Assembly (NCBI RefSeq): GCF_030161375.1
Contig: NZ_BSSQ01000016.1
Coordinates: 372,329 to 436,328 of the forward strand
DNA: 64,000 bases
Direction of reading: 5' to 3'
Source: Paenibacillus glycanilyticus
Lineage (GTDB): Bacteria > Bacillota > Bacilli > Paenibacillales > Paenibacillaceae
Below, piece by piece: positions 52,564-60,504 of the stretch; positions within the stretch are counted from its first letter, which is position 1, and each line of letters opens with the position of its first letter. The translations under genes and the position numbers were made by a program. The notes beneath the pieces are model-generated. The model saw only the letters and a program-made list of their open reading frames with translations. It was not told the origin of the DNA and did no database searches.

Positions 52564-54012
52564 ATGAATGTCGTACAGGATATTTCAACCGTATTTATCA
52601 TCCTGAATATATTGCTGGCCCTGGCGGTTATTTTCCTAGAGAGAAAAGACGCAAGATCGACATGGGCCTGGCTGATGGTGCTGTATTTCCTGCCAGGCGT
52701 CGGATTTGTCCTTTATCTGATTCTCGGTCAGCGGCTGCGCAAGCGGAAGCTGAATAAGATGTTATTGGAAAGCCAGCGTATTATTGAGGATTCCATTGAA
52801 GCGCAGAAGCATCAATTAGAAGAGCGGAACATCCCGTTTAACGATCCCGCTACCAGCCATTATCAGAGCATGATCCATATGAATCTGGTGAGCAGCTTTT
52901 CGCTGTACACCCAGAACAATGCCGTGCAAATCTTCACGACCGGCAAGAGCAAGTTTGATGCGCTGCTGCGCGATATCGAGTCCGCACAACATCATATTCA
53001 CCTTGTCTATTACATTGTGCGTAACGATAAGCTCGGTAACCGGCTGATCCACGCGTTGGTGGAGAAAGCAAGGCAAGGCGTGCAGGTCCGGTTTCTGTAT
53101 GACCATATCGGCAGCAAGGGTCTTCCGAGGAAGTTTTTCAAGGAGCTGAGAGAAGCGGGCGGAGAGGCGGCGGCCTTTTTCCCGTCCCGGATTCCTTATT
53201 TGAACCTGAAGATCAACTTCCGCAATCACCGCAAGCTAGTTATCGTTGACGGGCGGATCGGTTATATCGGCGGGTTTAACATCGGGGATGAATACTTGGG
53301 CCGCGACAAATATTTCGGCGAGTGGCGGGATACGCATCTGCGCGTGGAAGGCAGAGCCGTTCTGCAAATGCAGGCGCAGTTCCTGATGGACTGGAATTTG
53401 GCTTCTTCGGGGATGGTGGAGCTGGATTATCATTACTTCCCGCGCCACTTCGGGGCGGTAGGGACGATTGGGATGCAGCTTGTAGCAAGCGGGCCGGACT
53501 CGGATTATCAGCAGATTAAGGACGCTTATATCAAGATGATCTATTCCGCCAAAAAAAGCATCTGCCTGCAGACGCCGTATTTCGTGCCGGATGAAAGTCT
53601 AATGACGGCATTGAAGATCGCCGCGATGTCGGGGGTTGAGGTGAAGGTGATGCTGCCAAGCAAACCGGATCACTTCTTCGTGTACTGGGCGACGCATTCG
53701 TATTTGAACGAGCTGCTCTTGGCAGGAGGCAAATGCTATATTTACGAGCGGGGGTTCCTGCACGCGAAGACGCTCGTTATTGACGGTCAGGTTGCTTCCG
53801 TAGGCACAGCCAATATCGATAACCGCAGCTTTAAGCTGAACTTTGAGATGAACGCTTTTATTTATGACAGCGCAACGGCGGGGGAGCTGGAGAGATTGTT
53901 TGGGCTTGATCTGGAGGACTGTTATGAACTGACTCTCGACAATTATTTGAAACGGCCGATCATGAACAAGTTCAAGGAGTCTATTGCCCGTCTGTTATCG
54001 CCTATCTTATAA
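52564..54012 (+). CDS. cls: Cardiolipin synthase
   Basis: 482 residues. Two N-terminal membrane segments (residues 7-25 and 37-55), then two phospholipase D motifs, HRKLVIVDG near 222 and HAKTLVIDG near 401, each followed by G-G/N-I-D-N-R type sequences. It condenses two phosphatidylglycerols to cardiolipin and glycerol at the membrane. ATG 52564 has GAGGGG about 10 nt upstream. Divergent from dgt. Confidence 0.95.
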   Translation: MNVVQDISTVFIILNILLALAVIFLERKDARSTWAWLMVLYFLPGVGFVLYLILGQRLRKRKLNKMLLESQRIIEDSIEAQKHQLEERNIPFNDPATSHYQSMIHMNLVSSFSLYTQNNAVQIFTTGKSKFDALLRDIESAQHHIHLVYYIVRNDKLGNRLIHALVEKARQGVQVRFLYDHIGSKGLPRKFFKELREAGGEAAAFFPSRIPYLNLKINFRNHRKLVIVDGRIGYIGGFNIGDEYLGRDKYFGEWRDTHLRVEGRAVLQMQAQFLMDWNLASSGMVELDYHYFPRHFGAVGTIGMQLVASGPDSDYQQIKDAYIKMIYSAKKSICLQTPYFVPDESLMTALKIAAMSGVEVKVMLPSKPDHFFVYWATHSYLNELLLAGGKCYIYERGFLHAKTLVIDGQVASVGTANIDNRSFKLNFEMNAFIYDSATAGELERLFGLDLEDCYELTLDNYLKRPIMNKFKESIARLLSPIL

Positions 54013-54024
54013 AATCCGCACGCC

Positions 54025-54066
54025 AAAAGGGATTCCGCTTATCGATGATAACCGGAATCCCTTTAC
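54025..54066 (+). terminator. cls terminator
   Basis: AAAAGGGATTCCG, 14-nt loop, CGGAATCCCTTT. Confidence 0.82.
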
Positions 54067-54382
54067 CTTTCTGAATCGCAATTATTCAATTTCGAAACGC
54101 TCCATTCTACAACTTCCGTTGCCATAATATCAGGTAAGTAATCATTAACTAAGGTACTACTCTGGATTCCCGCATGTCCGGTAGATCGGTAAGATTCTCC
54201 TTTCCGAAAGTAGTGAGGACATGCTTCGCTAACTTACTTCAATGGACTATCCCCTTCCGTTTGGTGTAGGTTTATCATAAACCATTATTTCAATTTTGTA
54301 AATATTCTAATAATTATTTTTCGTAAAGTTTGGCCATAGATTCTAAGAATGGAAGATGGCGCATACAGGGAATGAATTCAGG
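54067..54382. other. Intergenic region with long imperfect inverted repeat, no gene
   Basis: No ORF is visible. GCATGTCC (near 54172) and GGACATGC (near 54219) are inverted 8-mers, enclosed by GGTAAGT (near 54132) and ACTTAC (near 54233); CGGT/CCG pairs lie inside. The region could form one rod-like RNA of about 110 nt on either strand, or be a decayed repeat. I cannot match it to a known RNA. Confidence 0.45.
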
Positions 54383-54419
54383 TTGAACTTAGCGATATTT
54401 AGATTTATACTTAGTCTAA
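54383..54419 (+). promoter_or_regulatory. perR promoter with PerR-type box
   Basis: TTGAAC (54383-54388), 17-nt spacer, TATACT (54406-54411). A 7-1-7 box TTATACT-T-AGTCTAA (54405-54419) covers the -10 box; the halves match as inverted repeats in 6 of 7 positions. This suggests autorepression. Confidence 0.78.
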
Positions 54420-54449
54420 ATTAACTCGATCTGAAGGACTGAATATACC

Positions 54450-54836
54450 ATGACTAAAATAAATCTGACTACTCAAAGAAAAGCGATCCTGGAAGTGATT
54501 CAGGAATCGCATGATCACCCTACGGCTGCGGATATCATTGAGCGTCTGCGGGATAAAGGAAGCAGCTTTGCTTACGGAACCGTATATAACTCGCTGCGTT
54601 ATTTGACGGATGCCGGTCTGATCCAGGAATTAAAGCTGGGCGAAGCGGTAAGCCGTTATGATGCCAGAATGGACGACCACCACCATATTATGTGCAAGCA
54701 ATGCGGGCGAGTGGAGGAAGTATTGACCGAGCTGCCCGAGGAATGGCTGAAGAAAATCGCGGCCGAAACGAAATTTGCCGTACAGGAAGCCCATGTTGTA
54801 TTAGAGGGGGTATGCGAAAGATGCGCCAACAAGTAG
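54450..54836 (+). CDS. perR: Fur family peroxide/metal regulator (PerR-like)
   Basis: 128 residues. N-terminal winged helix (NLTTQRKAILEVIQES; AYGTVYNSLRYLTDAG), C-terminal dimer domain. The structural zinc site has both CxxC pairs (CKQC, CERC). Regulatory metal ligands align with B. subtilis PerR: His in SHDHPTAADI, Asp in RYDARMDD, two His in DHHHIMC. The residue matching Asp104 is Glu (CGRVEE), as in Fur. The PerR-type boxes at this gene and at the catalase gene argue for PerR, the Glu for reduced H2O2 sensing. The next gene overlaps its end. Confidence 0.85.
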   Translation: MTKINLTTQRKAILEVIQESHDHPTAADIIERLRDKGSSFAYGTVYNSLRYLTDAGLIQELKLGEAVSRYDARMDDHHHIMCKQCGRVEEVLTELPEEWLKKIAAETKFAVQEAHVVLEGVCERCANK

Positions 54837-55591
54837 AAGATAACCGCACGGAGGCTCCACCTGCCGAAGAGGTTCTTATGGAGGGGAAAACATGCTCTTT
54901 GACCAAGCGGATTATGACGGTTAGTCCTTTTCCCGAACGGATGAACAGCCTTCTGCACTTGCTTACGGCGGAATGCTTCGATTTGTTTGCGCTCCATGAT
55001 CTGAACAAAGCATTCGTCAGTAGTCTGCAGCCGGAGCTGATCATCTATGATGCGACTCCTAATCCGCTTATTCCAAACGCCGTAGACGCCTTGCATGCCG
55101 CGATGACGCATACTTCGCCTATTAATGGCGCTTCTCTCTTGTTCCTCGTTCACGAGGAAGCAAGGGTTATGGCTGCGGCTATACCGGATAACGCCGAGCT
55201 TCTCGTATGGCCGTCGAACCCCCAAGACGCGTTGAAGCAAATTACCCGAATGCTTGGGGAATGGAAAGCGCCGGATCAATCAAGTTACAAGTTCAAGGAC
55301 TTAACGGTTGACCTGAAAAAAATGGCGGTATACCGCGGTGAAGAACGGATCGAGTTGACCAAAACCGAATACGATCTGCTCCTGATGTTTCTTGCATCGG
55401 ATGGCGCGGTGCTGACCCGCGAGGTGATGTTTGACGCGGTATGGGGAAGCCAATATTTTGGCGGCAGCAACGTGGTGGATGTGCACATTAAGACGCTCCG
55501 CCGCAAGCTGAAGGATAGCGCGGTAGCTCCGAATTATATCGCAACCGTACGCGGAGCCGGCTATCGGTTGGTAGAGCACCGGGGAAATTAA
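54821..55591 (+). CDS. OmpR-type DNA-binding protein with atypical receiver domain
   Basis: About 256 residues from ATG 54821; ATG 54812 and 54878 (AAGAGG upstream) are alternatives, the first two overlapping perR. Residues 25-145 have receiver-like order: a Asp is kept at the phosphorylation position (PELIIYDATP), but the acidic pair at the N-terminus and the conserved Thr/Lys are missing. The C-terminal trans_reg_C winged helix is intact (ELTKTEYDLLLMFLASDGAV; GGSNVVDVHIKTLRRKLKD). No histidine kinase is nearby. It is probably co-transcribed with perR and lies just before catalase, so a role in the oxidative stress response is plausible. Confidence 0.8.
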   Translation: MRQQVEDNRTEAPPAEEVLMEGKTCSLTKRIMTVSPFPERMNSLLHLLTAECFDLFALHDLNKAFVSSLQPELIIYDATPNPLIPNAVDALHAAMTHTSPINGASLLFLVHEEARVMAAAIPDNAELLVWPSNPQDALKQITRMLGEWKAPDQSSYKFKDLTVDLKKMAVYRGEERIELTKTEYDLLLMFLASDGAVLTREVMFDAVWGSQYFGGSNVVDVHIKTLRRKLKDSAVAPNYIATVRGAGYRLVEHRGN

Positions 55592-55646
55592 CCTATCCTA
55601 TCCAGCGTTCTTCATGCGATCTTCATGAGCCTTTCATCCAATGTTC

Positions 55647-55704
55647 ATGACAGCGGTTCGGCCTATCCTTACAATAGGAATATAAGATTTAGATCAAGTC
55701 TAAA
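55647..55704 (+). promoter_or_regulatory. Catalase promoter and PerR-type box
   Basis: ATGACA (55647-55652), 17-nt spacer, TACAAT (55670-55675). Downstream lies TTTAGATCAAGTCTAAA (55688-55704), a 7-1-7 type dyad sharing AGTCTAA with the perR box. Confidence 0.7.
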
Positions 55705-55732
55705 TATAAATATTCCGGAGGTAAGCGATAGA

Positions 55733-57193
55733 ATGAACCATTTAACAACGAATCAAGGTATGCCCGTTGGCGACAATCAGAATTCAAGAACAGCCGGACA
55801 ACGAGGTCCGACATTACTGGAAGATTACCATCTGATCGAGAAAATCGCGCATTTCGACCGTGAACGCATTCCGGAGCGCGTCGTGCATGCGCGCGGAGCA
55901 GGCGCTTACGGTGTATTCCGCACGGCGCGCAGCATGAAGGCCCATACGAAAGCGGCTTTTCTGCAGGAAGAAGGGAAGGAGACGGATGTTTTCGTCCGGT
56001 TCTCTACCGTCATTCACGGAACAGGCTCGCCGGAGACGGCAAGGGATCCGCGCGGTTTTGCCGTGAAGTTCTATACGGAAGAAGGCAATCTGGATATCGT
56101 GGGCAACCATCTGCCGGTCTTCTTCATCCGCGACGCGATGAAATTCCCGGACATGGTTCATTCTTTGAAGCCATCTCCCCGTACCAATCTGCAAGAGCCT
56201 GAGCGGTACTGGGATTTCATGACGCTGACGCCGGAATCCACCCATATGCTAACGTGGTTGTTCTCGGATGACGGCACGCCGGCATCGTATCGCGAAATGG
56301 ACGGTTTTGGCGTTCACGCGTTCAAGTGGATCAACGAGCAAGGCGTAGTTGCGTATGTGAAATACCACTGGAAGTCGAAGCAAGGCGTGCGCAACTTTAC
56401 GGCATCCGAAGCTGGCGCCATGCAGGGCCAAGATTTCAATCATGCGACCCGCGATCTGTATGATGCCATCGAGCTTGGCCGCTATCCGGAATGGGATCTG
56501 CATGTGCAGCTGATGCCGGTTGAACATGTGGACCGTTTCGCATTTGACCCGCTTGATCCGACAAAAGTATGGCCGGAAGACAGGTACCCGCTTCAACTCG
56601 TAGGCACGATGAAGCTTCTTCGCAATCCGGACAACTATTTCGCCGAAGTGGAGCAGTCGGCTTTCGCCCCTAGCGCCGTAGTTCCCGGCATCGAGCCTTC
56701 GGAAGATAAACTGCTTCAAGGACGTTTGTTCTCCTATCCGGACACGCAGCGTTACCGTCTTGGCGCCAACTATTTGCATATTCCGGTCAATTGTCCGTAT
56801 GCGCCGGTCCGCAACCATCAACGCGATGGGGCGATGACGCTGAAGGCGGATCCGTCTACGATGAACTACGAGCCTAATAGCGCAAGCGATAGTCCCGCGG
56901 AAGCTCCGGCGTACAAGGATAGCGTGATGCCGCTTCAAGGTCATGCTGGACGCGAGAAGATTTACAAGACGGATGATTTCACGCAAGCGGGCGAGCGCTA
57001 CTTGTCGCTGTCGCCAGAGCAGCAAGAGAATCTCGTCAGCAATTTGGTGAACGACTTGAAGCAAACAAGCGAGCAAATCCAGCTGCGTGCCGTATGCAAC
57101 TTTTTCCGCGCTAACGTGGAATTTGGCATCCGCCTCTCCAAAGGGCTTGGCGTCAATATCAGCGCGTACATGCAGCACCAAGCTTTACTATAA
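55733..57193 (+). CDS. katA: Catalase, small-subunit clade 3
   Basis: 486 residues from ATG 55733 (GGAGGT 10 nt upstream; an open frame to 55625 crosses the operator). Heme catalase motifs: catalytic His in VVHARGAGAYGVF, Asn in GNHLPVFFIRDAMKFPD, and the proximal heme-ligand Tyr in RLFSYPDTQRYRLG. The length and the lack of a C-terminal flavodoxin-like domain place it in the small NADPH-binding clade. It removes H2O2. The PerR-type box and the neighbouring PerR homologue suggest peroxide-controlled expression. Confidence 0.96.
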   Translation: MNHLTTNQGMPVGDNQNSRTAGQRGPTLLEDYHLIEKIAHFDRERIPERVVHARGAGAYGVFRTARSMKAHTKAAFLQEEGKETDVFVRFSTVIHGTGSPETARDPRGFAVKFYTEEGNLDIVGNHLPVFFIRDAMKFPDMVHSLKPSPRTNLQEPERYWDFMTLTPESTHMLTWLFSDDGTPASYREMDGFGVHAFKWINEQGVVAYVKYHWKSKQGVRNFTASEAGAMQGQDFNHATRDLYDAIELGRYPEWDLHVQLMPVEHVDRFAFDPLDPTKVWPEDRYPLQLVGTMKLLRNPDNYFAEVEQSAFAPSAVVPGIEPSEDKLLQGRLFSYPDTQRYRLGANYLHIPVNCPYAPVRNHQRDGAMTLKADPSTMNYEPNSASDSPAEAPAYKDSVMPLQGHAGREKIYKTDDFTQAGERYLSLSPEQQENLVSNLVNDLKQTSEQIQLRAVCNFFRANVEFGIRLSKGLGVNISAYMQHQALL

Positions 57194-57203
57194 AGGGATC
57201 AAC

Positions 57204-57249
57204 GGCCGGAGCCGATCGATGAACGATGGGGCTCCGGCCATTTTTTTTT
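57204..57249 (+). terminator. katA terminator
   Basis: GGCCGGAGCC, 17-nt loop, GGGCTCCGGCC, then A and T9. Confidence 0.92.
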
Positions 57250-57317
57250 GAAATATAAGAAGAAATGGAAATTTGTTATACTGGATTCCGTAACCGATTA
57301 CATAACGAGGTGAAAAG

Positions 57318-58298
57318 ATGGAGTATCGCGGGTTAGGTTCTTCGGATTTGAAAATAAGCGAGATCAGCTTCGGAACATGGGCGATAGGCGGTGCCTGGGG
57401 CAATGTGAACGATAAGGAATCGCTATTGGCGCTTGAAGCTGCCATGGAGCAAGGCGTTAACTTTTTTGATACGGCGGACGTGTACGGCGACGGACATAGC
57501 GAACGGCTGCTCGCTCAGGCGACAAAAGGCCGCGAAGACGAGATCTATATTGCGACGAAGTTCTGCCGTGCGGGAGATATTCATGACCCGGCGACTTATT
57601 CGGAAGCCGCTGTCCGCGCTTATTGCGAAGCAAGCTTGAAACGTCTGGAGCGCGAGAGGATTGACCTGTACCAGATTCATTGTCCTCCGATGCCAATCCT
57701 GAAGGATGGCCGTGTATTCGAGGTGCTGGACAAGCTCCAGCAGGAAGGCAAGATTCGCCATTATGGCGTAAGCGTAGAGTCGGTGGAGGAAGGCCTCTAT
57801 TGTTTGGAGCAGCCGAATGTCCGCGCGCTTCAGGTTATTTATAATATTTTTCGCCAGAAGCCGCTTGAGCTGCTGAATGAAGCGCATCGCCGCGGCGTTG
57901 GCATTCTGGTTCGCCTGCCGCTGGCTAGCGGGTTGTTAACGGGCAAATTCACCGCTGCTTCAACCTTTGAGGCAGATGACCATCGCCGCTTTAACGAGAA
58001 TGGCGAATCGTTTAACGTTGGCGAGACCTTTGCCGGGCTTGGATTTGCCAAAGGGGTTGAGCTGGCTGACCAGCTTCGTTGGATCGCGGAAGGACGCGGT
58101 AACATGACACGTGCTTCGCTGCGCTGGCTACTCGATCATGAAGCGGTATCCTGCGTCATTCCGGGCTTCCGCAATGTGCGCCAGGTGGAGGATAATCTTG
58201 CGGCGCTCGAAGTGCCTTCGTTCACGGAGGCGGAACGCGAACGCCTGTCGGCCTTCTACCAAGAGAAGGTGCATCCGTTTATCCGCGGGTCTTACTAA
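57318..58298 (+). CDS. Aldo/keto reductase
   Basis: 326 residues. Catalytic tetrad Asp51, Tyr56, Lys81 and His121 is complete (FFDTADVYGDG, ATKFC, YQIHCPP). NADPH-binding C-terminal motif CVIPGFRNVRQVEDN. It is a different branch from the aldo/keto reductase at 7.6 kb. GAGGTGAAAAG precedes the ATG. The substrate is unknown; position after catalase may mean a stress role. Confidence 0.9.
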   Translation: MEYRGLGSSDLKISEISFGTWAIGGAWGNVNDKESLLALEAAMEQGVNFFDTADVYGDGHSERLLAQATKGREDEIYIATKFCRAGDIHDPATYSEAAVRAYCEASLKRLERERIDLYQIHCPPMPILKDGRVFEVLDKLQQEGKIRHYGVSVESVEEGLYCLEQPNVRALQVIYNIFRQKPLELLNEAHRRGVGILVRLPLASGLLTGKFTAASTFEADDHRRFNENGESFNVGETFAGLGFAKGVELADQLRWIAEGRGNMTRASLRWLLDHEAVSCVIPGFRNVRQVEDNLAALEVPSFTEAERERLSAFYQEKVHPFIRGSY

Positions 58299-58378
58299 TC
58301 CCGTATCCGTTTGCACTGATGTGCGTTTTGCGCTACGATGGGTGTAGTAACCCACTGTTGAAATGAGGATAGATAACG

Positions 58379-58864
58379 ATGCTATCTGCCAATACACATC
58401 TTATTCAAATCGCGTCCATCGTTTTTTCGGTTTGTGCCGGACTGGCGCTAATTATCCTTCGCATGCGGGCAGGCAAGCAGCCAACCAATCTGCGCAAAAT
58501 CATTGCGCCGCCGCTTGGCATGTCGACCGGATTTATGATGTTTGCGTTTCCGATTACGCATATCCACTGGTTATGGGGATTATCGGCATTTGGTACGGGA
58601 CTGCTCATTTTCTCGTTCCCGCTTATCGTCACAACGCGCCTCGAGCGGGTTGAGTCCGATATTTTCGTCCGCCGTTCGAAGGCGTTTATCTTTATCATGC
58701 TGACGCTGCTCGCAATCCGATTGGCTTTGCACAGCGTTGTTGAGCAATATATGTCCATTCCGCAAACCGGGGCTTTGTTCTATCTGCTTGCCTTCGGCAT
58801 GATTCTCCCATGGCGTTTCGCCATGGTTGGCGACTACATGCGCCTGCAAAAAGCAGAAATGTAA
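58379..58864 (+). CDS. CcdC family membrane protein
   Basis: 161 residues with four or five membrane segments (near 9-27, 48-66, 68-86, 103-120, 133-150). It resembles CcdC/YneJ of B. subtilis (RKIIAPPLGMSTGFMMF motif), named for the ccd cluster but not required for cytochrome c synthesis. GAGGATAG lies upstream of ATG 58379. A terminator follows. Confidence 0.85.
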   Translation: MLSANTHLIQIASIVFSVCAGLALIILRMRAGKQPTNLRKIIAPPLGMSTGFMMFAFPITHIHWLWGLSAFGTGLLIFSFPLIVTTRLERVESDIFVRRSKAFIFIMLTLLAIRLALHSVVEQYMSIPQTGALFYLLAFGMILPWRFAMVGDYMRLQKAEM

Positions 58865-58870
58865 AGGGGG

Positions 58871-58897
58871 GGCGTGCCTGCGGCACGCCTTTTTTTT
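58871..58897 (+). terminator. Terminator after ccdC
   Basis: GGCGTGCC-TGC-GGCACGCC, then T8. Confidence 0.92.
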
Positions 58898-58944
58898 GTT
58901 GGCGGTTGGCGTTCTCGGAGACGCCGTCGCACGTCTTTCTTTAT

Positions 58945-59213
58945 CTGTAGCAGGCATTTTGCCTGCTACAGGTCCGAAAGAGGCGGACCTCGAATGGCGA
59001 CATGTCTGCAGCAGGTAAAAAGCCTGCTACAGGCCCGAAAGAGGCGGATCTCGAATGGCGACATGTCTGCAGCAGGCAAAAAGCCTGCTACAGGTCCGAA
59101 AGAGGCAGACCTCGAATGGCGACATGTCTGCAGCAGGCAAAAAGCCTGCTACAGGCCCGAAAGGAGCTGACCTCGAGTGGCTATCCGTCTGCAGCAGGCA
59201 AAATGCCTGCTAC
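58945..59213. repeat. Five tandem 61-bp repeats, each with a hairpin
   Basis: Units begin at 58945, 59006, 59067, 59128 and 59189, each exactly 61 bp apart; the last is partial. Each starts CTGYAGCAGGCAAAAAGCCTG-type (GTAGCAGGC/GCCTGCTAC inverted around 4-5 nt) and ends in ACCTCGAATGGCGACATGT. The period is not a multiple of three, so no frame runs conserved through the array. Differences are mostly G/A and C/T changes. Confidence 0.92.
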
Positions 59214-59224
59214 TCCATCCGAAT

Positions 59225-59268
59225 TTGACATCGGGTAGCCGACTGTGATATAAATTGTGTACAATTTA
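59225..59268 (+). promoter_or_regulatory. Glutathione peroxidase promoter with palindromic operator
   Basis: TTGACA (59225-59230), 18-nt spacer, TATAAA (59249-59254). The palindrome TAAATTGT-GT-ACAATTTA (59251-59268) overlaps the -10 box. Its form suits a MarR/OhrR-type repressor. Confidence 0.7.
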
Positions 59269-59305
59269 ATTTAATAAAATCATTTTTCTCAAGGAGGAAA
59301 TCAAC

Positions 59306-59851
59306 ATGAGCGTATATTCATTCGAAGCGGAAACCATTAAAGGACAACAGGTGAACCTGGAGGATTACAAAGGGAAGGTTCTCGTGATCGTAAATACAGC
59401 GAGCAAATGCGGTTTTACCCCGCAATATACCGACTTGCAGAAAGTGTACGAGCAATACAAGGACCAAGGGCTTGAGATTTTGGGCTTCCCTAGCAATCAA
59501 TTTGGCGAGCAAGAGCCGGGTTCGAATTCGGATGTACAGGACTTTTGCCAGCTCAATTACGGAGTAACGTTCCCGCTGTTTGCGAAGACCGATGTGCGCG
59601 AAGAAACAGCTCATCCCTTGTTTGCTTATTTGAGCGAGCAGGCACCGTTCCACGGCTTTAATACGGACGAGCCTAGCGGCAAAATGCTGCATGCTTTCTT
59701 GTCCGAAAAACTTCCTCATTACCTGGAAGGCAACGACGTGAAATGGAACTTTACGAAGTTCCTCGTTGACCGCGATGGCAACGTAGTGAAGCGGTTCGAG
59801 TCGACGGACGAGCCTTTAAGCATGACCCCGGATATCGAAAAGCTGCTGTAA
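59306..59851 (+). CDS. Glutathione peroxidase family thiol peroxidase
   Basis: 181 residues. The peroxidatic Cys is in NTASKCGFTPQY near residue 36; GFPSNQFGEQEPG and the WNFTKFLVDRDG motif follow. The bacterial Cys forms (BsaA/GpxA) usually work with thioredoxin. AAGGAGG is 8 nt before the ATG. An operator-like palindrome overlaps its promoter. Confidence 0.93.
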   Translation: MSVYSFEAETIKGQQVNLEDYKGKVLVIVNTASKCGFTPQYTDLQKVYEQYKDQGLEILGFPSNQFGEQEPGSNSDVQDFCQLNYGVTFPLFAKTDVREETAHPLFAYLSEQAPFHGFNTDEPSGKMLHAFLSEKLPHYLEGNDVKWNFTKFLVDRDGNVVKRFESTDEPLSMTPDIEKLL

Positions 59852-59868
59852 CGCACGCAGTCAAGAAG

Positions 59869-59911
59869 AAAAGCTCATGTGGCCTAAATATAGGCTGCAT
59901 GGGCTTTTTTT
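59869..59911. terminator. Terminator between gpx and the convergent surface-protein genes
   Basis: AAAAGCTCATG-GCCT, loop AAATAT, AGGC-CATGGGCTTTTTTT. Confidence 0.85.
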
Positions 59912-59919
59912 CATAAGTA

Positions 59920-60504
59920 TTAAACTTCCCACCAGATGACCTCTATGCCAACGCCAAGTATGCCGAGAACGGTCAAAGCACCCACAATGTTAGCGGTTAA
60001 AGTTTGGCCCGGAGGTACGGCTACGGATCCGCCAAAGGAAAAAGAGAACGGCCCAGGCTGCAGCGGATACAGCACAAATGAAGTTCCGCCTGTTACCGCG
60101 TTGATGGAGGTTGTAACCGAAGCGACACTGGCCGTGCTGCTGCCAAGATTAAGGTTAACCGGCGTGCCGGTAGTTGGAGATGCAATGGTACCTCCGCTGT
60201 AGAGCGTTACTTGTGCGGAAAAGCTGGAGAGCAAGCTTAGCGAGATGTTGGTGTAGCCTACGATTTGTCCAAGATAAACCGTTTTCCCGCTGCCGGAAGG
60301 ATTGGCAATACGAATGGAGCTGTTGACGCTCCCCCCTAATATTCCTAAGGAAATGCTATTGGCCGCATTGACGGTGAAGGAGCCGCCTGCTTGTATGGAT
60401 GTCCCCGTTTGGACGGGAACCTCGGTTCCCGGCTGGGTGTAGGAGTTGGCGGCTGCGCCGTACAGAGGCCTATTCGAGCTATCGAAAATCGAGTTGTTCG
60501 GCAT
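59920..60504 (-). CDS. Unknown beta-rich protein, WWEV C-terminus
   Basis: 194 residues from ATG 60504, overlapping the upstream stop by 1 nt (TAATG). No signal peptide. Rich in Ser, Gly, Thr and hydrophobic beta strands. It has the same build as the preceding gene: N-terminal NSxxFxSxNxPLY, central SxRIANPSGSGKTVYLGQI (compare QITNPNASGRSLYISKI), LYSGGT, SVAxPPGQT-type strand and a terminal IxWWE. It looks like one beta-sandwich domain. I do not recognise a named family; linkage to DUF6385-type genes suggests a spore or cell surface role, by inference only. Confidence 0.75.
   Translation of the reverse strand: MPNNSIFDSSNRPLYGAAANSYTQPGTEVPVQTGTSIQAGGSFTVNAANSISLGILGGSVNSSIRIANPSGSGKTVYLGQIVGYTNISLSLLSSFSAQVTLYSGGTIASPTTGTPVNLNLGSSTASVASVTTSINAVTGGTSFVLYPLQPGPFSFSFGGSVAVPPGQTLTANIVGALTVLGILGVGIEVIWWEV

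Noticed and set aside
54692..54820. Start of the OmpR-type regulator inside perR at 54692
   Set aside because: It would overlap most of the C-terminal part of perR in another frame and lacks a ribosome binding site; starts at 54812-54878 are supported.
58945..59213. CRISPR-like array at the 61-bp repeats
   Set aside because: The whole unit repeats, including what would be the spacer, and no cas genes are present.
58874..59238. Short ORFs across the 61-bp repeats
   Set aside because: The period is not a multiple of three, so frames shift between units; no ribosome binding sites and no conserved protein.
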